From NCBI RefSeq assembly GCF_016862315.1, contig NZ_BOMS01000053.1, forward strand, positions 163,631-227,630: a stretch of 64,000 nt of DNA. The letters run 5' to 3'. The translations under genes were made by a program, and so were the position numbers. Within the stretch, counting starts at the first letter, position 1; each line of letters opens with the position of its first letter. The stretch is from Actinoplanes palleronii. GTDB lineage: Bacteria; Actinomycetota; Actinomycetes; Mycobacteriales; Micromonosporaceae. The notes beneath the pieces were generated by a model that saw nothing but the letters and a program-made list of their open reading frames with translations, had not been told where the DNA came from and searched no databases. Below are positions 16,678 to 24,621 of the stretch, piece by piece.

Positions 16678-17424
16678 TCAGTACTTGGCGATGTAGAGGC
16701 GCTTCCCGGCGGCCCGGTAGCCGACCCGCTCGTACACCCGCCAGGAGTCCTCGCCGGAAGCCTCCAGCCAGGCCAGATCGACCCCCGCCGCGAAGAGCCG
16801 GCTGGTGATCGCCGCGGTGATCGCGCCACCGAGGCCGGCGCGGCGGAACGGTTCGCCGACCGCGATGCCGGCGACCTCGCTGACCCCGTCACTCGGGGCT
16901 GTCGAGGTGCCGCCACCGGCGTACCGGCCGTCGGCCGCCTGGGCGGTGATCTGGACCGCGCCGTGGTCCTGGTTGCGGCGATAGCGCGCCACGTCGTCCG
17001 CGGTGGCCGAGGCGGGACCGCCGAACGCCTGGTTCTGTGCGGCGATCATGCCGGTCAGGTCGTCGTCGGTGACCGGTGCGAAGACCCGGAAGCCGTCCGG
17101 CACGGGCGGTGTGGCCAGCGAGGACGGCGTGCAGACCAGGTACTCGTTCCGGGCCTCGACCGCAAAACCCGCGTCGAGCAGCAGCGTCTCCAGGTCGGGG
17201 GCGCAGCTGGTGACGTACTCCAGGCGGGGCGGGCGTCCGCCGAACGCCGTGATCAGGCCTGCGACGTCGTCCGGGGTGATCGCAGCGCCGGGCAGCGGTG
17301 TCGCGTAGTTGATGTGCGGGCTGTCGGTGCCGTGGTCCAGGCCGAGCACGAACGGACCGGCTTGCACGGCGTCCGGGCGGGTGCGGAGGTTGGCGACGAC
17401 AGCGTTCTGGATGCGCAGATCCAT
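16678..17424 (-). CDS. GNAT-family N-acetyltransferase
   Basis: About 248 residues. The C-terminal half carries the acetyl-CoA site: SEVAGIAVGEPFRRAGLGGAI around residues 175-195 (R-R-x-G-L-G of motif A), then AWLEASGEDSWRVYERVGYR with the usual W/Y pair. The N-terminal half (about 1-110) is a non-catalytic domain with no clear signature. ATG 17424 has GAAAGG upstream and matches where homology-like structure begins; in-frame sequence extends to 17493 but lacks a better start. Target is unknown. Confidence 0.85.
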   Translation of the reverse strand: MDLRIQNAVVANLRTRPDAVQAGPFVLGLDHGTDSPHINYATPLPGAAITPDDVAGLITAFGGRPPRLEYVTSCAPDLETLLLDAGFAVEARNEYLVCTPSSLATPPVPDGFRVFAPVTDDDLTGMIAAQNQAFGGPASATADDVARYRRNQDHGAVQITAQAADGRYAGGGTSTAPSDGVSEVAGIAVGEPFRRAGLGGAITAAITSRLFAAGVDLAWLEASGEDSWRVYERVGYRAAGKRLYIAKY

Positions 17425-17440
17425 GGTGAGGTGAAACCTT

Positions 17441-17523
17441 TCGAGTGCTCTACAAGAAGGAAGACCGAAGCGTGGGGGTGGACACCGTTGCAATCACTGG
17501 CTTCATTCCTTCGAGCACTCGAG
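17441..17523. promoter_or_regulatory. Spaced inverted repeat upstream of the GNAT gene
   Basis: TCGAGTGCTC (17441-17450) and its inverted copy GAGCACTCGA (17513-17522) are separated by 62 bp in the gap between the peptidase 3' end and the GNAT start. The second lies in a local palindrome TCGAG-CA-CTCGA (17511-17522). It could be a pair of operator half-regions; no regulator gene is adjacent. Confidence 0.35.
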
Positions 17524-17563
17524 GATCGTCCGTTCTGGGCGATCTCGCCGGAATGCTAACGCA

Positions 17564-18925
17564 TCACGCGGCGGGCCGTGGGGCGGCTGCCGGGCTGCGG
17601 TGCCCGCCGGTGTCCACCGCCCGTACGCCGAATTGGACGTTGTCCTTGGACACGTCCACCGTGACCGCACCGACCTTGCCGACCGGCAGCACGTCGGTCC
17701 AGTCCGGCGCGGTCGTCTCCCGCCAGACCACCTCATACCCGGCCAGGTCGGGCTCGGTGCCGACGGTCCAGCGCAGCGTGGTCTGGTTGGTCAGCTGGGT
17801 GGTGTCGACGACCACGCCCTTCGGGGTGCCGGGCGCGGTCGCCAGTGACCACAGCGTGGCCGCGTTGACCTTGGCGACCCGGGCGATGTAGTCGAAGTCG
17901 CAGAACTCGACGAGGTCGCCGTACTGCACGCCGTCGACCACCCGGACGTCCTGGTGCTCGTGGGCGAAGTTCTCCCGGGGCTCGGTGAACCGGGCCGCCG
18001 GGTAGCCGCGCAGCAGGAACGACACGTGGTCGCTGCCGCGCAGGTAGCGGTCGCGGCGCCAGACCACCCGGACGTCGGTTCCGGCGGGCTCGACCTCCTT
18101 GACGAACCGGCCCAGTTGCCGTGAGGGGCCGTCGTTCTCCCCGCCGATGCTCCTGCGCGTGGTCGCCTCGGCCGCCGTCTCCGCGGTCGGCACCCCTTCG
18201 ACGAAGAGCCGCACCGTGCGGTGGTCGGGGCGGCTGCCGTCGTGGGCGTCACCGGTGCCGACGATGTCGTTGCTGAACATCGCCTGGATGTCGGCGCCCG
18301 CGTCCTTGTAGACCTGCGCCATGTGGTCGGAGCCGTAGAGCCCCTGCTCCTCACCGGCCACGGCGGCGAAGACCAGGGTGGCCTCCGGCTCACGACCGGC
18401 CAGCACCCGGGCCAGTTCCAGCACGACAGCGACTCCGGAGGCGTCGTCGTCGGCGCCCGGCGCGTCGCTGGTGAAGTCGAGCACGTCGGTGGCCCGGGAG
18501 TCGTAGTGGCCGGTCACCACGTAGATCTGCTCCGGGGTGACGCTGCCGCGCAGGGCGGCGATCACGTTGGTGATCACGGTCGGCGTGGGCACGCGCGGGG
18601 AGACCGGCTGGGTGAAGGACTGCAACTCGACGGTCATCCGGCCGCCGGACGTCGCCGCGTACGCGGTGAGCTGCTGGTGGATCCAGTCGCGGGCGGCGCC
18701 GATCCCGCGTACCGGATCGGTCTGTGACGACAGGGTGTGCCGGGTGCCGAAAGCGGCGAGCCTCCGCACCACGGCTTCGATCCGGTGGGGGTCGATCTCG
18801 CGCAGGATCGCCTTCAGCGTGGGGTCCGGCGGGCGCCGGCGCGGGCCGGCCGCCTGCGCGGCCCGCGCCGGCGCGGCAAGTGATGCCGCGGCCGCGGCGG
18901 AGAGGAGGCTACGCCGACTCGTCAT
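17564..18925 (-). CDS. Secreted M28-family aminopeptidase (Tat signal)
   Basis: Zinc exopeptidase, 453 residues. Starts MTSRRSLLSAAAAASLAAPA, a twin-arginine signal with an Ala-rich h-region; a GTG nine bases upstream is possible. Zinc ligands are in order: GHYDSR near 150, GADDDASG near 172, GEEQGLYGS near 208, NDIVGTGD and RGSDHVSFL near 330. The last 100 residues form a fibronectin III-like domain (VVVDTTQLTNQTTLRW to VDTGGHRSP), likely a spacer or substrate-binding module. Expected to release N-terminal amino acids from extracellular peptides. Confidence 0.93.
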   Translation of the reverse strand: MTSRRSLLSAAAAASLAAPARAAQAAGPRRRPPDPTLKAILREIDPHRIEAVVRRLAAFGTRHTLSSQTDPVRGIGAARDWIHQQLTAYAATSGGRMTVELQSFTQPVSPRVPTPTVITNVIAALRGSVTPEQIYVVTGHYDSRATDVLDFTSDAPGADDDASGVAVVLELARVLAGREPEATLVFAAVAGEEQGLYGSDHMAQVYKDAGADIQAMFSNDIVGTGDAHDGSRPDHRTVRLFVEGVPTAETAAEATTRRSIGGENDGPSRQLGRFVKEVEPAGTDVRVVWRRDRYLRGSDHVSFLLRGYPAARFTEPRENFAHEHQDVRVVDGVQYGDLVEFCDFDYIARVAKVNAATLWSLATAPGTPKGVVVDTTQLTNQTTLRWTVGTEPDLAGYEVVWRETTAPDWTDVLPVGKVGAVTVDVSKDNVQFGVRAVDTGGHRSPAAAPRPAA

Positions 18926-18967
18926 GCCTGACACTGTGGTCCACTCTGGTTCAGATGTCCACGTCCG

Positions 18968-19531
18968 TCAATGTCCCGGGGTGTCGTACAGGTACCGCTG
19001 GACGGTCGGCGCGAGCCAGGCGACCGCCGCGTCCCGGTCGAGCGCGACGATCGGCGGCAGCCGCAGCACGAACCGGCACAGCGCGAAGCCCAGGATCTGG
19101 GTGGCGATCAGGCCGGCCCGGGTGGCGGCGGTGGCCGGGTCGGGCGCCAGCCGGGCGGCGACCGGGCCGACCTGGGCCGCGAAGATCGTGCGCATCCGCT
19201 CGGCGGCGGCCTCGTGGCTGACCGCGGCCCGGATCAGCGCGAGCAGGGTCTCGTCGCCGGCCCAGCGGTCGAGGAAGTGCTCCACCAGCACGGCACCGTG
19301 CCGGTCGGCGGGGACCAGGGCCATGTCCGGCAGGCGCAGGTCGAACTCGGCGGCCGCGGCGAACAGCTTCTCCTTGTTGCCGTAATAGCGCATCACCAGG
19401 GACGGGTCGATGTTCGCGTCGGCGGCGATGGCCCGGATGGTGGCCCGCTCGAACCCGTCGGCGGCGAACCGCTCGCGTGCGGCGGTCAGGATCGCGGCCC
19501 GGGTGCCGTCCGAGCGGCGTTGCGCTGTCAT
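18968..19531 (-). CDS. TetR-family repressor (paired with FAD monooxygenase)
   Basis: 187-residue repressor. N-terminal HTH (about 8-52): TRAAILTAARERFAADGFER, TIRAIAADANIDPSLVMRYY with the YYGNKEKLF ending typical of TetR. The C-terminal ligand domain is of the TetR_C_17-like actinobacterial group (VLVEHFLDRW, SHEAAAERMR). Divergent from the monooxygenase at 19637; three CAAC-N4-GTTG palindromes fill the 105-bp gap, so it probably represses both genes until a ligand, perhaps the enzyme's substrate, binds. Confidence 0.94.
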   Translation of the reverse strand: MTAQRRSDGTRAAILTAARERFAADGFERATIRAIAADANIDPSLVMRYYGNKEKLFAAAAEFDLRLPDMALVPADRHGAVLVEHFLDRWAGDETLLALIRAAVSHEAAAERMRTIFAAQVGPVAARLAPDPATAATRAGLIATQILGFALCRFVLRLPPIVALDRDAAVAWLAPTVQRYLYDTPGH

Positions 19532-19546
19532 GGTCCCAACCTATGT

Positions 19547-19614
19547 CAACGAGCGTTGGCCAACAAGTGTTGACTCGATCTTGCCGGGATGCCTATCGTT
19601 GTCAACAAGTGTTG
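19547..19614. promoter_or_regulatory. Triple TetR operator over the monooxygenase promoter
   Basis: Palindromes CAACGAGCGTTG (19547-19558), CAACAAGTGTTG (19561-19572) and CAACAAGTGTTG (19603-19614). The second overlaps a -35 TTGACT (19570-19575) and the third lies just past a -10 TATCGT (19594-19599; 18-bp spacer). The first two start 14 bp apart; the second and third 42 bp apart, about four helical turns. Binding would block transcription towards 19637 directly. Confidence 0.8.
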
Positions 19615-19636
19615 GCAAACGAGTCGAGGAGCAGTC

Positions 19637-21022
19637 ATGCACACCACCGTGGCGATCGTCGGAGCCGGGCCGACCGGTCTGCTCCTGGCCGGTGACCTGG
19701 CCCAGGCCGGGGTTCAGGTGACCGTTTTCGAGCAGCGTTCCGGCGCGTCCGATCTGACCCGGGCGTTCGGCGTGCACGCCCGCACCCTCGAGGTGCTCGA
19801 CGCACGCGGGCTCGCCGGGGAGCTGATCGAGACCGGGGCCAAGGTGCAGCGGCTGCGGCTGTTCAACCGGATCCGGGTCGATCTGTCCGGCCTGCCGTCG
19901 CGGTTCCCGTACCTGCTGATCACCCCGCAGTACCACGTCGAGCGGCTCCTCGAGCAGCGCGCGGAGAAGGCCGGGGCGCAGATCGTCAGGGGCGCCACGC
20001 TGACCGGGCTCGATCAGAGCGCCGACACGGTCACCCTGCACCTGGGCGCGGAGACCGTCACCGCCGACTGGGTGGTCGGCGCGGACGGTGTGCACAGCGC
20101 GGTCCGCCAGGCGGTCGGCCTGCCCTTCCCCGGCCAGTCGGTGCTCACCTCGATCATGCTGGCCGACGTCCGGCTGGCCACCCCGCCGGAGGATGTGCTC
20201 GCGGTCAACGCGGTCGGCGACGCGTTCGCGTTCGTCGCCCCGTTCGGCGACGGGTGGTATCGGATCTTCGCGTGGGACCGCCGCAAGCAGGTCGGCGACG
20301 CCGAGCCGGTGACCCTCGACGAGATCCGCGCGGTCACCCGGCGGGCGCTCGGCACCGACTTCGGGGTCACCGAGAGCCGCTGGATGTCCCGTTTCCACAG
20401 CGACGAGCGACAGGTGCCGGCCTACCGGTCCGGCCGGGTGTTCCTGGCCGGCGACGCGGCGCACGTGCACTCACCGGCCGGTGGGCAGGGCATGAACACC
20501 GGCCTGCAGGACGCCGCGAACCTGTCCTGGAAGCTCGCCGCGACCGTCCACGGCTGGGCGTCGGCCGGGCTGCTCGACACGTACCAGGCCGAACGCCACC
20601 CGGTCGGCAAGCTGGTCCTGCGCAGCAGTGGCACGCTGATCCGGCTCGCGATGATCCGTTCCGCGGCGGGCCGCCGGACCCGCGACACGATCGGCTCCGC
20701 GCTGATGTCCCTGCCGCCGGTGATGCACCGGGCCGCCGGCATCCTCTCCGGCGTCGGCATCGACTACCCGGACGCGCCGCGTGCTGCGGATCAGAAGCTG
20801 CGCGATGGAACGCGTCTCTACGAGGCGCTGCGCGACGGACGGCACGTCCTGCTCACCGACGATCAAAATCAGACAGGGTACGACGATCGCCTGCACCTGG
20901 CCCGGCCCCTGACGCCGTCCCGCCGAGCCACCCTGATCCGCCCGGACGGGTACGTCGCCTGGCAGGGCGCTGCCGCGCAGACCCCGACCGCGCTGCGCCG
21001 TCTCCTGGGCCCGCCCGATTAG
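19637..21022 (+). CDS. FAD-dependent aromatic monooxygenase (RIF-MO/TfdB-like)
   Basis: Flavoprotein hydroxylase, 461 residues. FAD/NADPH binding: GAGPTG at 9-14 in VAIVGAGPTGLLLAGDLAQA, the DG motif VVGADGVHSAVRQAVG near 150, and the second FAD contact FLAGDAAHVHSPAGGQG near 275, followed by LQDAANLSWKLA. The C-terminal thioredoxin-like tail is short but includes TLIRPDGYVAW. Such enzymes hydroxylate phenols or inactivate aromatic antibiotics such as rifampicin. Starts at ATG 19637 with GAGGAG upstream. Controlled by the divergent TetR gene. Its 3' end overlaps the converging YdcF-like gene by 4 nt. Confidence 0.93.
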   Translation: MHTTVAIVGAGPTGLLLAGDLAQAGVQVTVFEQRSGASDLTRAFGVHARTLEVLDARGLAGELIETGAKVQRLRLFNRIRVDLSGLPSRFPYLLITPQYHVERLLEQRAEKAGAQIVRGATLTGLDQSADTVTLHLGAETVTADWVVGADGVHSAVRQAVGLPFPGQSVLTSIMLADVRLATPPEDVLAVNAVGDAFAFVAPFGDGWYRIFAWDRRKQVGDAEPVTLDEIRAVTRRALGTDFGVTESRWMSRFHSDERQVPAYRSGRVFLAGDAAHVHSPAGGQGMNTGLQDAANLSWKLAATVHGWASAGLLDTYQAERHPVGKLVLRSSGTLIRLAMIRSAAGRRTRDTIGSALMSLPPVMHRAAGILSGVGIDYPDAPRAADQKLRDGTRLYEALRDGRHVLLTDDQNQTGYDDRLHLARPLTPSRRATLIRPDGYVAWQGAAAQTPTALRRLLGPPD

Positions 21023-21720
21023 CCCTTCGCGATCGCGGCCTCCACGCCGGTCTCGTGCGGGCCCAGGAAGATCGGGTCCCGGCCGGTGGCGGCGTCCCAG
21101 CCGGCCTTCACCGCGGCCGCCCACTCCCGGACCTCGCCCCGCGCCCACATCGGCTTGAAGACCCGCGCGGTGTCGTCACCGACCCCGGTGGCGTCGATGC
21201 CCATCGCCCGGCACAGCGCCACCGCCCGCGGCACGTGGAACGACTGGCTGACCACGATCGCCTGCCGCACCCCGAAGATCTTGCTGGCCCGCGAGCACGA
21301 GTCGTAGGTGTCGAACCCGGCGTGGTCCATCACGATCCGGTCGGCGGGCACCCCGCGCGCGACCAGCCAGACCAGCATCGCGCCGGGCTCGTCGTACCTC
21401 CACTCGGCGTGATCACCGGAGACCAGGATCGCCTTGACCTTGCCGGCCTCGTAGAGCTGCCGGGCGATGTCCAGCCGCGCGGCCAGGAACGCCGACGGCT
21501 CACCGGGCGGGTCCACCTGCGCGCCCAGCACCAGAGCCACCGGCGCGTCCGGCACGTCGGCGATCGAGTAGACGTGACCAGCCGCGGCCCGATCGACCCA
21601 GAGGTTGGCGGCCGCCACGGTCGCGACCGTCAGCACCGTGCCGAGACCACCCGCGACGACCAGGCGGCGAAACCAGCGGGACCGGCCGAGCCGGCCGAGG
21701 GAAACCTTGCGCACCAGCAC
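21019..21720 (-). CDS. YdcF/SanA-like membrane protein (DUF218)
   Basis: About 233 residues: a basic start, one membrane helix (LVVAGGLGTVLTVATVAAAN), then the DUF218 domain with VALVLGAQVDPPGEPS, AILVSGDHAEWRYDEP, ADRIVMDHAGFDTYDSC and IVVSQSFHVPRAVALC. SanA in E. coli affects envelope barrier function; role here is unknown. I chose GTG 21720 because a GAGGGC site lies about 10 nt upstream. The frame runs on to 21858 but would then enter palindrome copy B. Converges with the monooxygenase, overlapping 4 nt. Confidence 0.88.
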   Translation of the reverse strand: MLVRKVSLGRLGRSRWFRRLVVAGGLGTVLTVATVAAANLWVDRAAAGHVYSIADVPDAPVALVLGAQVDPPGEPSAFLAARLDIARQLYEAGKVKAILVSGDHAEWRYDEPGAMLVWLVARGVPADRIVMDHAGFDTYDSCSRASKIFGVRQAIVVSQSFHVPRAVALCRAMGIDATGVGDDTARVFKPMWARGEVREWAAAVKAGWDAATGRDPIFLGPHETGVEAAIAKG

Positions 21721-21768
21721 ACTCTGGCAGCCCTCGACAAGATCCTCGTCCCGCCTTCGTGCCAACGG

Positions 21769-21966
21769 CCAACCCCTTTTCGGTACGAGATACCGAGCGC
21801 TCGTCCGCAGGCGACGAGCCGCGTCCCGTGGTGGCCTCGCGCGACACCGTCCCGGCACCGGGCCGCAGCGCGGCCCACTGTCACCGGCTGGCCCCCAGGG
21901 GTGTCTCGATGGTCGTGAGGCACCCCCGGGAGCCAGCCGGTGACCGGGACTCGCGCTGCGGCCCGG
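21769..21966. repeat. Intergenic palindrome family, copy B (most complete)
   Basis: From left: the 20-mer CCAACCCCTTTTCGGTACGA (21769-21788, identical to the inverted 20-mer beside copy A), a conserved block CGTCCCGTGG...CCTCGCGCGAC (21822-21845), a perfect 15-bp outer inverted repeat CCGGGCCGCAGCGCG (21858-21872) with its partner (21952-21966), and inner 20-nt arms 21884-21903 and 21921-21940 with two mismatches. It lies upstream of the YdcF-like gene and downstream of the beta-glucosidase gene. The bases to 22053 show no other feature. Confidence 0.88.
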
Positions 21967-22053
21967 ACCCGGCGTGGCGTCGCGGGCGGCCCGGTGGCGG
22001 CCTGCCGGCTGTCCGGGTGGCTGTCCGGGCCGGTGGCCGGCTCGGACAGCGGG

Positions 22054-24300
22054 TCAGCTGATCCGGAACTTGGCGGACTGCAGGGCGGAAAGCCGCGAGT
22101 TCGGGCCGACCAGCAGCTCGAAGTCGCCGGGCTCGACCACCCGGCGGCAGTCCGCGTCGACCAGGGTGCACTCGGCGGCCGGAATCTCGATCTCCACGGT
22201 CACGCTCTCGCCGGCCGGCACGGTCACCTGCCGGTAGCCCTTCAGCTCCCGGCTCGCCCAGGTCACGCTGGTGACCAGGTCGCTGACGTACGCCTGGACG
22301 GTCTCCAGCGCCGGCCGCGTCCCGGTGTTCGACAGCCGCACGGTCGCCCGCACCACCCCGTCGGCCGGGACGTCCGGCTCGCCGATGGTCAGGCCGTCGT
22401 AGACCACGGTGGTGTAGCTGAGCCCCTCGCCGAACGCGAACAGCGGGTCCTGGGTCAGGTCGGCGTACCGGGTGCCGTGCTGGCCGCGCAGCTGGTTGTA
22501 GTAGACCGGCTGCTGGCCGACGTGCCGGGCGGCCGAGATCGGCAGGCGGCCGCTCGGCTCGATCGCGCCGAGCAGCAGCTCGGTGAGGGCCTGGCCGCCG
22601 CGCATACCCGGGTTGAAGGTCTGCACGATCGCAGCCGCGCCGAGCGCCGACGGCGGGAGCGCCAGCGGCTTCGAGTTGACCAGCACGACGATCATCGGGG
22701 TGCCGGTCGCGGCCACCGCGTCGAGCAGCGCGATCTGCCCGCCGAGCAGCTCCAGGGTGGCGGTCGAGCAGCCCTCGCCGGTCAGGTTGACGGTGTCGCC
22801 GACCACCACGACGGCGTAGTCGGACTCGGCGGCCAGCAGCGCCGCCGCGGCGATCCGGGCCGGGTCGACCGGTGCCGACTCGGAGATCGGCGGCCGGGGC
22901 TGGCCGTCCGGGAACGTCTCACCCTCCGGGTCCGGCACCAGGCGCTCGACGTCGGCGCCGCGTTCGTACGTGACGGTCCAGCCGTCCGGCACCCCGGCGC
23001 GGAGGCCGTCCAGCACCGTGGAGGTCAGCTCGCGCGGGTGGCCGTCCGGCATCCAGCCGACCTGGCCGGAGTTGCCGGCCCAGTCGCCGAGCTGTGCGGA
23101 GACGTCGTCGGCGTTCGGTCCGAGCACGGCGATCCGGCGGGCGCCGGCGGCCGGGTCGATCGGCAGCGTGCCGTCGTTGCGCAGCAGCACCAGCGAGCGG
23201 CGGGCGATCTCCAGGTTGAGGTCCACGTGCTCGGCGCAGCCGATCACCTCGCGCTGGCGGTCGGCGTCCGGGGTGCGTGGGTTCTCGAACAGGCCGAGCT
23301 CGAACTTCAGGCGCAGGATCCGGCGGGCCGCCGCGTCGATGTCGGACTCGGCCAGGATGCCGCGCTGGACGGCCTCCTGTGCGCCCTCGAAGAACGCCGG
23401 GGTGGTCATCACCAGGTCGTTGCCGGCCTTGACGGCGAGGGCCGAGGCCTCCGCGTAGTCGGCGCAGACCTTCTGCTCCCAGACCATCCGGCCGACGTTG
23501 TCCCAGTCGGTGATCAGCGTGCCGGTGAAGCCCCACTCCTGCTTCAGCACGTCGTTGAGCAGCCACTTGTTCGCCGTGATCGGCACGCCGTCCATCGACT
23601 GGTAGCCGAGCATGATGACCTGGCAACCCTCCTTGGCAGCCCGCTCGAACGGCGGCAGGAACCAGGAGCGCAGCTTGCGCCGGCTGATGTCGGCCTCGCT
23701 GGCGTCCCGGCCGCCCTGGGTCTCGGAATAGCCGGCGAAGTGCTTGGCGGTGGCCAGGATGCCGGTCGGGTCGGTCAGTCCCCGGCCCTGGTATCCACGG
23801 ATCATCGCGGCGCCGAGGTCGCTGATCAGCAGCGGGTCCTCGCCGAAAGTCTCGTCGACCCGGCCCCAGCGCAGATCCCGGGCGATGCACAGCACCGGCG
23901 AGAAGGTCTGGTGGATGCCGGTCGCGGAGACCTCGACCGCAGTGGCCCTCGCCACTCGTTCGAGCAGCTCCGGGTCCCAGGTGGCGGCCATCGCGAGCTG
24001 GCTCGGGAAGATCGTCGCACCCGGCCAGAACGAGTGGCCGTGGATGCAGTCCTCGGCGGTGAGGAGCGGAATTTTCAGCCGGGTGCGGGCCAGCAGCTCG
24101 CTCGCCTCGATCAGCTTGGCCGGCGAGGTGTGCAGGATCGATCCGGCCAGTTTGTCGTGAATGATCTCGGCCAGGTCCTGCCGGGCGTCGAGCTGCAGCA
24201 TCTGGCCGACCTTCTCGGCCAGTGTCATGCGGCTGAGCAGGTCGTCCACCCGCCGCTCGACCTCGATAGAAGGGTCCAGATAGGGGAAGTCTGCGGGCAC
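22054..24300 (-). CDS. Glycoside hydrolase family 3 beta-glucosidase
   Basis: Retaining beta-glycosidase, 748 residues, no signal peptide, so it probably acts on imported oligosaccharides. N-terminal TIM-barrel (about 10-330) with RMTLAEKVGQMLQLD, the substrate loop RWGRVDETFGEDP, KHFAGYSETQGGRD and nucleophile region LITDWDNVGRMV (Asp of TDW). The alpha/beta sandwich (about 370-600) holds AVVVVGDTVNLTGEG and FNPGMRGGQALTELL. The C-terminal fibronectin III-like domain (about 655-748) ends in VDADCRRVVEPGDFELLVG. Its 5' region contains two LacI-type palindromes. Specificity (cellobiose, gentiobiose or xyloside) cannot be fixed from sequence. Confidence 0.95.
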   Translation of the reverse strand: MPADFPYLDPSIEVERRVDDLLSRMTLAEKVGQMLQLDARQDLAEIIHDKLAGSILHTSPAKLIEASELLARTRLKIPLLTAEDCIHGHSFWPGATIFPSQLAMAATWDPELLERVARATAVEVSATGIHQTFSPVLCIARDLRWGRVDETFGEDPLLISDLGAAMIRGYQGRGLTDPTGILATAKHFAGYSETQGGRDASEADISRRKLRSWFLPPFERAAKEGCQVIMLGYQSMDGVPITANKWLLNDVLKQEWGFTGTLITDWDNVGRMVWEQKVCADYAEASALAVKAGNDLVMTTPAFFEGAQEAVQRGILAESDIDAAARRILRLKFELGLFENPRTPDADRQREVIGCAEHVDLNLEIARRSLVLLRNDGTLPIDPAAGARRIAVLGPNADDVSAQLGDWAGNSGQVGWMPDGHPRELTSTVLDGLRAGVPDGWTVTYERGADVERLVPDPEGETFPDGQPRPPISESAPVDPARIAAAALLAAESDYAVVVVGDTVNLTGEGCSTATLELLGGQIALLDAVAATGTPMIVVLVNSKPLALPPSALGAAAIVQTFNPGMRGGQALTELLLGAIEPSGRLPISAARHVGQQPVYYNQLRGQHGTRYADLTQDPLFAFGEGLSYTTVVYDGLTIGEPDVPADGVVRATVRLSNTGTRPALETVQAYVSDLVTSVTWASRELKGYRQVTVPAGESVTVEIEIPAAECTLVDADCRRVVEPGDFELLVGPNSRLSALQSAKFRIS

Positions 24301-24370
24301 GCGGGCCTCCGGTCGTCATGACCGCAAAGCACGGTCTCCCAAACGCGAACGTGTCGGAGTCTTCCAGTCC

Positions 24371-24406
24371 GGAACCGGTTCCGGCACCCCGGGTCGGTTC
24401 CGGAAC
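24371..24406. promoter_or_regulatory. Paired palindromic operators upstream of GH3 beta-glucosidase
   Basis: GGAACCGGTTCC (24371-24382, perfect 12-mer) and GTTCCGGAAC (24397-24406, perfect 10-mer), centres 25 bp apart, 70-105 bp upstream of the beta-glucosidase start. Central CpG palindromes of this kind are typical of LacI/GalR-family binding sites. No such regulator is adjacent. The rest of the 321-bp gap to egtA (24301-24621) shows nothing else I can name. Confidence 0.6.
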
Positions 24407-24621
24407 TTTTAGATCCCCCGAACGGTCGCCGCGCGGCCGGTCCGGCGGCATCGTAGAAGTCGCGGCTCGTCCGACGTCCGGGCGAGGCGCGGCTGACGTT
24501 CTAACGAACGTTCAGGTTCGGGGTGGGCGGATCCGGGGGATGCCGGTAAGGTCCGAAGAGCGGCAAACACATCGGAGTTCTTCGATTACCTAGGGTGATC
24601 GTCCGGACGTCGAGGGGGAAC

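Noticed and set aside
21940..24321. Open frame of 793 codons on the + strand
   Set aside because: Antisense to the GH3 beta-glucosidase; composition is not protein-like.
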